Below are positions 23,596 to 31,076 of a stretch of 38,093 nucleotides of DNA, in pieces; the first letter of the stretch is position 1; the number at the start of each line of letters is the position of its first letter. This stretch comes from a virus. The stretch is from positions 1-38,093 of the IMG/VR virus record IMGVR_UViG_3300024265_000131. One strand, 5' to 3'. Below the pieces are notes generated by a model. That model was not told where the DNA came from. It searched no databases and saw only the letters and a list, made by a program, of their open reading frames with translations. The position numbers were made by a program, and so were the translations under genes.

Positions 23596-24114
23596 ATGAA
23601 AAAGGAAATTCAAGAAGTAATTAGAGACGATAATCTCACCATGACTGAAAAGTTGTTAAAAATAGCTATAGTCGTTGATGATAAAGATAAAGACTGGTTA
23701 TTTGAATTAAGCGAAATATTCGGTTATTCAGTTGAGATGATAAAAAACTGGGACTTCGGGAAGGTTAATAAAAAAACTGAAGAACCTAAAGAGTTAAATG
23801 GCTTGCAAGCCTATATAGATATATTTCATAAATGCTATGAGAATATATATAAAAGGAAATTCGAATTCATCGGAAAAGAAATAGGGCAGCTTAAAAATAT
23901 AAAAAAATCTATGAATAAAAAGAAATTCAGGGATATATTAGTTTTGATATACCGGATATATAAACAGCGTGAAAAGGGAGTGAAATTAAAAACTAATACA
24001 TGGAATTTTATACTTGATAATCTTTCTCCATCAATAATATTTAATCAGTATAATTTCATTATGAATCAAATGAATGAAAGTAAGAAATCTAAAAGCAAAA
24101 AATGGGAATGGTGA
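23596..24114 (+). CDS. Putative replication initiator/loader partner
   Basis: 172 residues, mostly helical and basic. It lies directly before the homing nuclease and DnaC-like loader, where phage replication initiators are usually found. The N-terminal helices (MTEKLLKIAIVVDD, IFGYSVEMIKNWDFG) could be a winged-helix or HTH DNA-binding region. Strong AGGAGGGG site. No specific family recognised, so the role rests on location. Confidence 0.5.
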   Translation: MKKEIQEVIRDDNLTMTEKLLKIAIVVDDKDKDWLFELSEIFGYSVEMIKNWDFGKVNKKTEEPKELNGLQAYIDIFHKCYENIYKRKFEFIGKEIGQLKNIKKSMNKKKFRDILVLIYRIYKQREKGVKLKTNTWNFILDNLSPSIIFNQYNFIMNQMNESKKSKSKKWEW

Positions 24115-24446
24115 TGGAAGAATTCAAAAGGATAAAAGGATTTAAAAACTTGTATCTGATTAGCAATTATGGCCGGGTTATTAAATTCTATAAAAGTGGA
24201 AGGCAAATTGAATTAAAGCAATACAAACAGCACAATGATTATTTAGTAGTTCATTTATGGGACGGGCATGGAAATAGAAAAAAAATGAGAGTTAATAGAT
24301 TAGTAGCGGCACATTTTATTCCTGATGGGAGAACCGAATTCAAAACGCAGGTACATCACTTGAATAATGATATAATGGATAATAAAGTATGGAATTTAAA
24401 ATGGGAAACGCAAGTTGACAATTTAAGAGGAAGGAGTTTTTCTTAA
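24114..24446 (+). CDS. HNH homing endonuclease with NUMOD4-type start
   Basis: 110 residues from the ATG at 24114, which overlaps the previous stop (TGATG). It begins with FKRIKGFKNLYLISNYGRVI, the NUMOD4 motif, and has the HNH core RVNRLVAAHFIP then VHHLNNDIMDNKVWNLKWE. These proteins cut unoccupied cousins of their own site and spread themselves. It interrupts the initiator/loader pair, a classic place for an intergenic homing gene. No intron is evident. Confidence 0.85.
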   Translation: MEEFKRIKGFKNLYLISNYGRVIKFYKSGRQIELKQYKQHNDYLVVHLWDGHGNRKKMRVNRLVAAHFIPDGRTEFKTQVHHLNNDIMDNKVWNLKWETQVDNLRGRSFS

Positions 24447-24447
24447 T

Positions 24448-25173
24448 ATGAAAAGAATAGCTGAAAAGAAAATCAATATAATTAATAAATATAAGCTCTG
24501 TCCTTATTGTAGAGCAAAGTTAAAAGATATTAAGGTATATGATTCGCCTAACGTCCGTATCGAACGTCCAGTGTTCTCCTGTAACTGTTTACAGAAGGAG
24601 TATGAAATAAAAGAAATGCAGATGAATGAATCTAAATACAGGCAGATAATGGATGAATCCCGGATTGATTTTGAATTCAGGTATAATGATTTTGAAATTG
24701 ATAGGGAAGAATTCAGGGAGTATTATGATGATTTATCCTGGTTGAAAAGAGGCGAAAATATATTAGTATACGGAATGCCTGGGAACCATAAAACAGGGAA
24801 TGTATGTTTGATAGCAAGGCAGGCAGCGAAAAAATTATATACTGTATTGTATATGAGAGCATCAAAAATACCTGACATATTTATAAATGATAAAAGAATG
24901 AAAAGTTTCGCGTATGAAGCTGATTTAGTTATTGTTGATAATCTGGGAAAACATCGAGTTGAAGTTGTAGGCGATTTAACATTTAATTTCTTTGATTATA
25001 GAATTCATAATAAAAAATCAATAATAGGAATAACAAATGGAGGTATAGCTGAAGTGGCGGACATTTATGATCCTCCAATGATGTCCAGATTAAGGGGGGA
25101 GGATTTCAAGAATCGGATAGGGCCAATAGGCGAAGAAGGTCAGGATTTAAGGAGAGGGAAAACTAAAAAATAG
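24448..25173 (+). CDS. DnaC-like helicase loader ATPase with Zn finger
   Basis: 241 residues. The N-terminal CPYC (C18/C21) and CNC (C45/C47) form a probable zinc site, as in DnaC/DnaI-type loaders. The ATPase part has a Walker A like GMPGNHKTG (109-117), where His replaces the usual Gly before the Lys; a Walker B LVIVDN (160-165) with Asn after Asp; sensor ITN (195-197) and Arg214-Arg216 as arginine finger candidates. It would load the host DnaB helicase on the phage origin, and no phage helicase is seen. The site AAGGAAGGAG precedes. Confidence 0.82.
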   Translation: MKRIAEKKINIINKYKLCPYCRAKLKDIKVYDSPNVRIERPVFSCNCLQKEYEIKEMQMNESKYRQIMDESRIDFEFRYNDFEIDREEFREYYDDLSWLKRGENILVYGMPGNHKTGNVCLIARQAAKKLYTVLYMRASKIPDIFINDKRMKSFAYEADLVIVDNLGKHRVEVVGDLTFNFFDYRIHNKKSIIGITNGGIAEVADIYDPPMMSRLRGEDFKNRIGPIGEEGQDLRRGKTKK

Positions 25174-25196
25174 TTTCAAGTTAAGGAGAGTGACGT

Positions 25197-25547
25197 ATGA
25201 ATATTATCAAGGCTTTTAATGAGGGTCAGAATAAATATGATATGCGAAAGTTTGATGTTAAGACTTTTAGTTTGCAATTAGTTGAAATGAAAACTGGAAG
25301 ATTTACAGATATGCCAATATACGAATGGATAAACAATCCAAAATATGCAGTAGTGGAAACGCTGTCAAGTATAGAAGCGGTGAGGGATGATTTTAGAGAA
25401 TGGATGAAAATGAAAGGAACATATTACACAACATCTGATACTATTCTTTTATGTGGAATTCCTGTTTATAGATTTGAAAAACAAATGCTAAAAGGCTACT
25501 GGCAGGACTACATTTTGAAGCAATTAAATAAAGGAGGTGTCAAATGA
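25197..25547 (+). CDS. Hypothetical protein, 116 aa
   Basis: 116 residues, alpha/beta, with a run of aromatic residues. It has a good AAGGAGAG site and overlaps the next gene's GGAGG by its last codons. No family recognised; its position beside the replication genes suggests an early accessory role. Confidence 0.6.
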   Translation: MNIIKAFNEGQNKYDMRKFDVKTFSLQLVEMKTGRFTDMPIYEWINNPKYAVVETLSSIEAVRDDFREWMKMKGTYYTTSDTILLCGIPVYRFEKQMLKGYWQDYILKQLNKGGVK

Positions 25548-25792
25548 CACAGAAAAAAATTAATATCAATTCACTTTATAAGGCTATTAAGCATTATGAA
25601 AATTTTATTGATGAAAATGGTGAAATCACTAATCAGGAACAGCATAATGTGTGCTATGAAATGATTAAAAATGATTTGGACATGTTTATTGGAGAGGAAA
25701 TAAGGGATGAATTACAAGAAGAAGCTAAAAAGCTAAAATCAATTATTAAAAATCATATTCATAAAAACGGAAAGGTTTATATTGAGATGTAA
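25544..25792 (+). CDS. Hypothetical helical protein, 82 aa
   Basis: 82 residues, helical and strongly charged (SLYKAIKHYENFIDENGEIT, EEIRDELQEEAKKLKS). The ATG follows AAAGGAGGTG and overlaps the previous stop. No recognised family. Confidence 0.6.
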   Translation: MTQKKININSLYKAIKHYENFIDENGEITNQEQHNVCYEMIKNDLDMFIGEEIRDELQEEAKKLKSIIKNHIHKNGKVYIEM

Positions 25793-25818
25793 CCAGCAAG
25801 GAGTAGTATAAATAAAAC

Positions 25819-25846
25819 TTGATTTCAAAAAATCAAAATATATAAT
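25819..25846 (+). promoter_or_regulatory. Early promoter 3
   Basis: TTGATT (25819-25824), 16 bp, TATAAT (25841-25846). It is followed five bases later by TAGACAGGGAGG and the TTG start at 25869, so the message leader is very short, as for promoter 2. Confidence 0.75.
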
Positions 25847-25850
25847 ATAA

Positions 25851-25862
25851 ATAGACAGGGAG
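25851..25862 (+). promoter_or_regulatory. Early ribosome-site motif with one G-U
   Basis: ATAGACAGGGAG before the TTG at 25869. It pairs with 18318-18329 over 12 bases with a single G-U in place of A-U. Confidence 0.6.
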
Positions 25863-25868
25863 GATAGA

Positions 25869-26402
25869 TTGAAAAAAACAGACAACTTCAAGAAGCGAAT
25901 GCAAGAAAAAGAGAGAGAAGACAAGGCTTTATCTGCTCATAATCAGGTTTTAAAATATCGAAATACAATAGTATTCAATAGGTTCTTATATGTTATGAGC
26001 CTTCGTGTTATTGTTCAGAATGAATTCTGGAGGGAATTAGATTGTGAAAGTTTCGAGATGTATCATTGCCAGCCTGAAGTTGATATCGGTTTAATTCCAG
26101 CTACTGTAAAAAAGTATATAAAAATCATTGATGATTTATTGGATAAAGGAATGGATGAATCTGATATGAAAGAATTGACTATAAACAAATTGGATATAAT
26201 GAGGAATGCAAGGAAGCCTGTTGACTGGGTTGACTCTGCTAAAACTTTAGGGTATTCAGATTTGAAGAAAGAAATATATAAAAAGGAAAAGGGCATAGAG
26301 CCTATGGATGAAGTTGAAAAGGCATTGAAGGAAGAACGTTCCGGGACTCTTGAAGTATGTAAGAATATGAAAAACGGGAAATGTCAATTAGGAGCATTTT
26401 GA
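25869..26402 (+). CDS. Hypothetical protein after early promoter 3, 177 aa
   Basis: 177 residues, TTG start at 25869 behind GGGAGGATAGA. Basic first half, then a helical DDLLDKGMDESDMKELTINKLDIM segment and charged tail. The VDIGLIPATVKKYIKII part resembles a helix-turn-helix, but the match is weak. First gene of a promoter-driven unit that runs toward the methyltransferases. Confidence 0.6.
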   Translation: MKKTDNFKKRMQEKEREDKALSAHNQVLKYRNTIVFNRFLYVMSLRVIVQNEFWRELDCESFEMYHCQPEVDIGLIPATVKKYIKIIDDLLDKGMDESDMKELTINKLDIMRNARKPVDWVDSAKTLGYSDLKKEIYKKEKGIEPMDEVEKALKEERSGTLEVCKNMKNGKCQLGAF

Positions 26403-26788
26403 TGGATGATTATAGAGGAAAATGTATTCATAAAAACAGTGAAGGCGAATGCCCTGTATTTGAAGTATATCAAAAATGCAGCGAAATAAAAGAATGCCCT
26501 TTAGGTGAAGAACAGGTCATGCAGGATTACAACCAGAATAAATATGGCGTTGGCGTGAATGAAGTAAAGATTGAAGACTTCGGCTATTGCAGTATAGGTA
26601 AGTACCAGAAAAATCCTATTAAGTGGCCGGATGTTCCAACTAAATATCTTGAATATCTTTTGAATAAAGAATGCTATACCAGTCAGGAGAATAAAAATAA
26701 AGCAGCAAAGGTTTTGGCAGTGAAGGGCTTAAAGAAAGGTCAATTAGAATCTGATTTATTAAAAGACCCGGCGAAGGTGAAAAAATGA
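26402..26788 (+). CDS. Cys-rich protein with DUF3820-like C-terminus
   Basis: 128 residues starting from the ATG at 26402 (TGATG overlap); a longer frame from 26381 lies inside the upstream gene. It has an N-terminal Cys set (CIHKNSEGECPVF, CSEIKECP) that could bind zinc and a later IGKYQKNPIKWPDVPTKYLEYLL segment similar in rhythm to the 'GKYKG...PDEYLLWL' motif of DUF3820/exonuclease-X-like small domains. A weak call. Confidence 0.45.
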   Translation: MDDYRGKCIHKNSEGECPVFEVYQKCSEIKECPLGEEQVMQDYNQNKYGVGVNEVKIEDFGYCSIGKYQKNPIKWPDVPTKYLEYLLNKECYTSQENKNKAAKVLAVKGLKKGQLESDLLKDPAKVKK

Positions 26789-27402
26789 AAGGAATATTAT
26801 TCAAACCCGATATGATTAAGGCGACAACTGATTTGAGGAAAACTCAAACAAGGCGAGTGTGTAACCCGCAACCGTTTTTTGATAGGGATTTGGCGAAATG
26901 GAGTAAAGGCCCTTGGATTCAATTTCCTGCTGCAAGAACCGTTGTGGATATTAATGACAAGACTATTAACCCTTCAAATTATGCCAAATATGAAAAAGAC
27001 GAAATTGTCTATATAAAGGAATCATATTACTATGACCATATAGACCATTTAGGATATTTGCCAAAGGAAAAACCTGACTGGTTTAATTCTGAATATATGT
27101 ATTATAGAATTGACGGCGACTGTTGTCATCAAATACCTGAATGCTGTTGTGCGGAAGTCGGTAAACCAAAATGGACTAACAAGATGTTTATGGCTGAATG
27201 GATTAGCAGAACCAAAATACAGATAATAAATGTGAGGGTTGAGAAATTCAATCAAATTTCAAAAGCCGATGCAATAGCCGAGGGGTTTAATAGCATTCAG
27301 GAGTTTTTCGATTGCATTGAAAAAATACATAAGCCAAAAGATATCATTGAATTTTTAAAGAATTATTGCTTTGCTTATGATTTTAAAGTGGTGAAAAAAT
27401 GA
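26785..27402 (+). CDS. ASCH/PUA-like phage protein
   Basis: 205 residues. The start ILFKPDMIKATTDLRKTQTRRVCNPQP, the middle KDEIVYIKESY and KWTNKMFMAEWISR, and VEKFNQISKADAIAEGF match a widespread phage family with an ASCH (PUA-like) fold, thought to bind RNA or nucleotides. The chain has an extra cluster of cysteines (CCHQIPECCC) near residue 115. Overlaps both neighbours. The fold is fairly secure; the function is unknown. Confidence 0.72.
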   Translation: MKGILFKPDMIKATTDLRKTQTRRVCNPQPFFDRDLAKWSKGPWIQFPAARTVVDINDKTINPSNYAKYEKDEIVYIKESYYYDHIDHLGYLPKEKPDWFNSEYMYYRIDGDCCHQIPECCCAEVGKPKWTNKMFMAEWISRTKIQIINVRVEKFNQISKADAIAEGFNSIQEFFDCIEKIHKPKDIIEFLKNYCFAYDFKVVKK

Positions 27403-27611
27403 TTTATATAATAAAATGGTTCCATAATATCCTGCATAATTATAATTCATATACTTCAATAATGTTTTTATTTGATTTGATATTTATAATAATGATATTA
27501 GGAGTATTGTATTTAATCGGGTTTTCATTGTTAGCCGGATTGATAAAAAGGATATTAGATACAATGAATAGATTTCTAGATAATGCAGAGAATAAAATAA
27601 ATGAAGATTAA
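27399..27611 (+). CDS. Small membrane protein, 70 aa
   Basis: 70 residues with one or two membrane helices (IMFLFDLIFIIMILGVLYLIGF) and a charged tail. Overlaps both neighbours. No family recognised; could be superinfection-related or structural. Confidence 0.6.
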   Translation: MIYIIKWFHNILHNYNSYTSIMFLFDLIFIIMILGVLYLIGFSLLAGLIKRILDTMNRFLDNAENKINED

Positions 27612-27990
27612 AATAGATTCAACAGATACTTTGTTCAGTAATTATATCAGGCTAAGAGATGGATATATTTGTCAAAGGTGCGGTACTTATTATCCTGAAG
27701 GCAAAAGGGGAGGATTGCATTGCAGCCATTATTTTGGGAGAGCGAGGGAGAATACCCGGTTTGACCCGGAGAACTGCGATGCTTTATGCTTCGGATGTCA
27801 TCAGATTTGGGGCAGTGAAGACAAAGAAGGATATAGAGAATTCAAAATCAAGCAGTTAGGACTGAATGGGTTTAATAAATTGCAGGTCAGGTCGTTTGCT
27901 TTTAGAAAAAGAAATCTAAGAATGTTTGAAAAGAAACGGATTAGAATATTAATCAAGGAATTAAATGAAGGAGAAAACAAATGCCGTTGA
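27601..27990 (+). CDS. NinG/Rap-like HNH protein
   Basis: 129 residues. Cys24/Cys27, His40-Cys41-His43 and Cys63/Cys66/His67 with FDPENCDALCFGCHQIWG match the NinG/Rap recombination family (HNH-like, zinc-bearing). These bind branched DNA and aid recombination. It overlaps the small membrane gene upstream. Fits the early recombination set (RecT, exonuclease). Confidence 0.82.
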   Translation: MKIKIDSTDTLFSNYIRLRDGYICQRCGTYYPEGKRGGLHCSHYFGRARENTRFDPENCDALCFGCHQIWGSEDKEGYREFKIKQLGLNGFNKLQVRSFAFRKRNLRMFEKKRIRILIKELNEGENKCR

Positions 27991-28241
27991 TTTTATGTCT
28001 TTTGATTTTTGTTGTGCCTGTATTAATTATCTATTTGTCATTTGATAAATCTGATATATCTTCTACTGTTTATTTGCATAGAATATTATTGCACAGAATG
28101 GAACTTCATAAAGGGATATACTGTAAAGATTGTATCAGTATAAAAAAAATGGAATCGGGGAATTATGGTTGTAGGTATCCATATAGAGTTAGAGAAGAAG
28201 AAAAGAACCCCGGAGATTGTTATCAGTATATTCGCAAGTAG
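27981..28241 (+). CDS. Membrane-anchored Cys protein, 86 aa
   Basis: 86 residues, N-terminal membrane helix (LILCLLIFVVPVLIIYLS) then a polar part with CKDC, a Cys-Arg-Tyr-Pro patch and a closing CYQYIRK. Strong AAGGAGA site within the upstream gene's end. No family recognised. Confidence 0.6.
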   Translation: MPLILCLLIFVVPVLIIYLSFDKSDISSTVYLHRILLHRMELHKGIYCKDCISIKKMESGNYGCRYPYRVREEEKNPGDCYQYIRK

Positions 28242-28251
28242 TGAAAATAAG

Positions 28252-28434
28252 ATGGCAGATAAAAAAGAGATAGATAGGTTGAATGCATTATTAGCGAATC
28301 CGAAAAGTCTTTTATGTCAACGGATATATACCACTATTCACGATGAAAAAGTAAAAGAGTATAATGATAAATCAAAAGCACTTAAATTTCATAACGATTT
28401 AAAGAAGAATATAAATGAAGCTATTAAAAAATAA
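28252..28434 (+). CDS. Small helical protein, 60 aa
   Basis: 60 residues from the ATG at 28252, chosen because the 28165 start would lie deep inside the upstream gene. Basic, helical. No clear ribosome site; could be reached by coupling with the upstream stop at 28241. Not recognised. Confidence 0.45.
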   Translation: MADKKEIDRLNALLANPKSLLCQRIYTTIHDEKVKEYNDKSKALKFHNDLKKNINEAIKK

Positions 28435-29005
28435 AGACAAAATCATTCTTGATTTATGCGGCGGAACTGGAGCGTGGAGTAAACCATATAAAGATGCCGG
28501 TTATGATGTAAGGTTGATTACTTTGCCGGAGAATGATGTGTCTTGTTATATTCCGCCTGAAAACGTTTATGGTGTTTTATCAGCTCCTCCCTGCACTATG
28601 TTTTCTTTTGCCCGAACAAATGCAAAAACGCCTCGAAATTTAGGCGATGGAATGAAAACAGTAATTGATTGTTTAAGTATTGTTTGGCGATGTCAATATA
28701 AAACAAAAAAAGAACATCAAAGAAAACCTCCTTTGAAATTTTGGGCTTTAGAAAATCCGAATGCTGGATTAAAATGGTTTTTGGGTAGGTCTGTTTATAG
28801 ATTCCAACCGTATGAATTTGGCGATAAATATACAAAGTGTACTTGCTTATGGGGGTATTTCAATGAACCAAAAAAACAAATTTATTTTAATATGGGATAT
28901 AAGAGCATACATCATGAAGAAGATTGGACTACAAGAAACCGGCAAGAAATAAGAAGTATAACTCCCCCGGGATTCGCAAGGGCTTTTTATGAAGCTAATA
29001 AATAG
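28415..29005 (+). CDS. C5-type DNA cytosine methyltransferase-like
   Basis: 196 residues. The SAM-binding start IILDLCGGTGAWSKPYKDAGY, Cys60 in SAPPCTMF (the catalytic PPC motif), ENPNAG (113-118, like motif VI) and late RSITPPGFARAFYEAN follow the C5-methyltransferase order. It is compact, with little room for a target-recognition domain. Presumably modifies phage DNA against restriction; no restriction enzyme is seen. Family call good; specificity unknown. Confidence 0.75.
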   Translation: MKLLKNKDKIILDLCGGTGAWSKPYKDAGYDVRLITLPENDVSCYIPPENVYGVLSAPPCTMFSFARTNAKTPRNLGDGMKTVIDCLSIVWRCQYKTKKEHQRKPPLKFWALENPNAGLKWFLGRSVYRFQPYEFGDKYTKCTCLWGYFNEPKKQIYFNMGYKSIHHEEDWTTRNRQEIRSITPPGFARAFYEANK

Positions 29006-29033
29006 ATTAATTAGATTATGGAGGTTATTTGTT

Positions 29034-29597
29034 ATGAAGAAAGTAATTAATATTGATTGTGAAGGAACGGCTTATTTAGACATAGACGAATTAAAGAACT
29101 TCCAGGGGAATTTAAAAGAGCTGCATGAAGACGATTACAATAAATTGAAAGAAAGCATATTATCAGAAGGGTTCAAATTCCCTGTTTTTATCTGGGGTAA
29201 AAATATCATTGATGGTCATGGCAGGATTTTTGTTGTCAGAAAATTAATGTCAGAAGGATATAAATTGAGTGGCAAAATACCAGTGATTAAAATAAATGCT
29301 AAAAATGAAAAGCAGGCTAAGAAATTAATATTATTATTAAACAGCAAATATCAGAAAATAACTAAGCAGGGTTTATATGAATTCATAGAGGAAAGCGGGC
29401 TTGATTTTGATGAATTGAAAAATCAGATAATTATTCCTGAAATCAATTTGGCTTATTTTGAGAATGAATTTTATAAAGAAGGCGCGGAACTTCCTGAAAT
29501 GCCTGACCTTCCTAAAGCGAATACTACAAAAATAAAATATAAATGCCCTAAGTGTGGACATCAATGGCAAACAAAAGACAAGGAGAAGAAGAAATGA
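29034..29597 (+). CDS. ParB/Srx-domain protein with zinc tail
   Basis: 187 residues from the ATG at 29034 behind GGAGG (the 28989 start has no site). The DYNKLKESILSEGFKFPVFIW and IIDGHGR (59-64) motifs are of the ParB N-terminal/Srx fold, followed by NEKQAKKLILLLNSKYQK. A zinc knuckle YKCPKCGHQW lies near residue 169-178. Such domains are often joined to DNA methyltransferases in phages; here the methyltransferase is a separate gene just downstream. Role is probably DNA binding or targeting. Confidence 0.78.
   Translation: MKKVINIDCEGTAYLDIDELKNFQGNLKELHEDDYNKLKESILSEGFKFPVFIWGKNIIDGHGRIFVVRKLMSEGYKLSGKIPVIKINAKNEKQAKKLILLLNSKYQKITKQGLYEFIEESGLDFDELKNQIIIPEINLAYFENEFYKEGAELPEMPDLPKANTTKIKYKCPKCGHQWQTKDKEKKK
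29576..29587 (+). promoter_or_regulatory. Early ribosome-site motif, 12-nt sRNA match
   Basis: AGACAAGGAGAA, before the ATG at 29594 and also coding for the end of the ParB-like protein; exact complement of 18316-18327. Confidence 0.6.
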
Positions 29598-29689
29598 TAT
29601 TGAATAAAAGCGGAGGGGATTTACCTGTTAATCAGAATGCATTCTGCGGTATATTTTTTGCTTCACTGAATAAAAAGGATTTAAGTTGA
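29594..29689 (+). CDS. Tiny coupled ORF, 31 aa
   Basis: 31 residues starting with ATGA overlap to the ParB stop (29594-29597) and ending with TTGA overlap to the methyltransferase start (29686-29689). The double overlap and the shared ribosome motif suggest it is translated. It carries palindrome copy 2 (29633-29646). No family recognised. Confidence 0.5.
   Translation: MILNKSGGDLPVNQNAFCGIFFASLNKKDLS
29633..29646. repeat. 14-bp palindrome, copy 2
   Basis: Same perfect inverted repeat as at 18574-18587, with matching flanks (TCAGAATGCATTCTGC, then GTAT and T run). The two copies are read in different frames, so the likeness is at DNA level. Confidence 0.6.
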
Positions 29690-30426
29690 AATTAAGCGAT
29701 TATGAATATTTTAGAAATGACTTAGGTGTGATATATAAAGGTAATAACCTGCAGGTATTGCCTCTAATCAAAGAGGAGAATGCTTTATTATATACTGATC
29801 CACCTTATAAAATTTCAGCAAGTGGAGGCGGCTTTTTCAATAAAACAAAAAGGAAATATATTGAAAATATAAAGAAGAATGTTGGCGTTAATTTTGACCC
29901 ATCTCTATTTTTGGATATCATAAAAAACAGATTTAATAATATTTATATATGGTGTAGCAAGGATTTGCTGTATTCTTATTTTAGATTTGCTATAGAAAAT
30001 AAATATAATTACAATTTATTGACGTGGGTTAAAGTTAATCCTATGCCAATTAATAATAATACATATTTGCCAGATACTGAATATTGTGTATTTATGAGAA
30101 AAGGAAAAACGTATTTTAACAGTGATTTTCCGATGAAGTATTATAAAAAATGCATATTAACGGCCGTGGGTAAAAATAACTACGGGCATCCGACAGAAAA
30201 ACCAGAAAAAGTAATATATAATCATATTAAAATTAGTAGTCCTGATAATGGTTTGATTATAGACCCTTTTTTCGGATCGGGAACAACTGGCGCCGTATGT
30301 GAAAAACTCGGTAGACGTTGGATAGGAATAGAAATATCAGAAAAATATTGCGAGATGGCAAAACAGAGAATAAACAAGAATAAAGGAGAACCCGAGCTGA
30401 ATTTCAGAGGGGAAAAACCTTATTAA
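29686..30426 (+). CDS. DNA N4/N6 methyltransferase, beta class
   Basis: 246 residues, TTG start at 29686 behind AAAAAGGA. DPPY at 38-41 is motif IV and DPFFGSGT at 193-200 is motif I; the order with motif IV first marks the beta class, with the target-recognition region between. Methylates adenine N6 or cytosine N4 in a target unknown from sequence. Overlaps the tiny ORF and stands after the ParB-like gene, typical of phage DNA-modification sets. Confidence 0.88.
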   Translation: MKLSDYEYFRNDLGVIYKGNNLQVLPLIKEENALLYTDPPYKISASGGGFFNKTKRKYIENIKKNVGVNFDPSLFLDIIKNRFNNIYIWCSKDLLYSYFRFAIENKYNYNLLTWVKVNPMPINNNTYLPDTEYCVFMRKGKTYFNSDFPMKYYKKCILTAVGKNNYGHPTEKPEKVIYNHIKISSPDNGLIIDPFFGSGTTGAVCEKLGRRWIGIEISEKYCEMAKQRINKNKGEPELNFRGEKPY

Positions 30427-30497
30427 AATTATGGAAAAGCGATTGAAAAAAATATATATTAAAAACGGAAGAATGCATTTTTCATGGGAGTAGCGAT

Positions 30498-31076
30498 TTG
30501 AAGTTTTTTGGTATAACTATTGGCAAAGGTAAAAAGAAACGCTCTGCGAGCTTGCCTGCAAGGGAAAAGCACAGGAAAAAGACCGTAAAACAAAAGATAA
30601 TGAAAAAGGCAGCTAAAAGCGCAAATATTACTGATGATGATTTAAAGATACTCAAAGGGACAAAAGGGAAAAAGGCTACTTATATGGAATCTTTGGATAG
30701 GCAAAGTCAAATTGAAATATTATTAGCCGGGGGATATTCAAGGCCTTCTATTATACAATATTGTAGAATGAATTTTGACATCGGTAATGCTCAAGTAGAT
30801 AAATATATAGCTAAGATAAAAGACAGGTGGAAGGAAACACTTGAAAGAGACCATGCTAAAAATTTAGCGTTAGCAATTAAAAGGCGTGATGCTTTACTGG
30901 ATAAAACTATGAAGGAAAAGGATCATAGAACTGCATTGTCTGTATTGGATAGCACTGATAAATTAAAAGGGCTGTTTAAAGAGAAAATAGAACTGTCTAA
31001 GGGAATAGCCGATGTTGAAAAGGATGAAATAGATGATATGCTGAAAGCAATAGACAAAAAAGGAGTTAAAAAATGA
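30498..31076 (+). CDS. terS: Probable terminase small subunit
   Basis: 192 residues, TTG start at 30498. After a basic stretch it has SLDRQSQIEILLAGGYSRPSIIQYC with a helix-turn-helix, then QVDKYIAKIKDRWKE and a helix pair (KRRDALLDKTMKE, TALSVLDSTDKLKGLF) like phage TerS proteins, which bind the pac/cos site and hand DNA to the large subunit. The next structural gene in the packaging path, the large terminase, lies 5.8 kb away, unlike the usual adjacent pair. Assignment moderately strong. Confidence 0.65.
   Translation: MKFFGITIGKGKKKRSASLPAREKHRKKTVKQKIMKKAAKSANITDDDLKILKGTKGKKATYMESLDRQSQIEILLAGGYSRPSIIQYCRMNFDIGNAQVDKYIAKIKDRWKETLERDHAKNLALAIKRRDALLDKTMKEKDHRTALSVLDSTDKLKGLFKEKIELSKGIADVEKDEIDDMLKAIDKKGVKK

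Noticed and set aside
27659-27859. 66-codon frame inside the NinG-like gene
   Set aside because: Shadow frame; the zinc motifs are in the 27601 frame.
28165-28251. Upstream extension of the 60-residue protein
   Set aside because: Overlaps the membrane gene in another frame; the later ATG is simpler, though neither has a good ribosome site.
30431-30493. 20-codon ORF between methyltransferase and small terminase
   Set aside because: No ribosome site and too short to judge.
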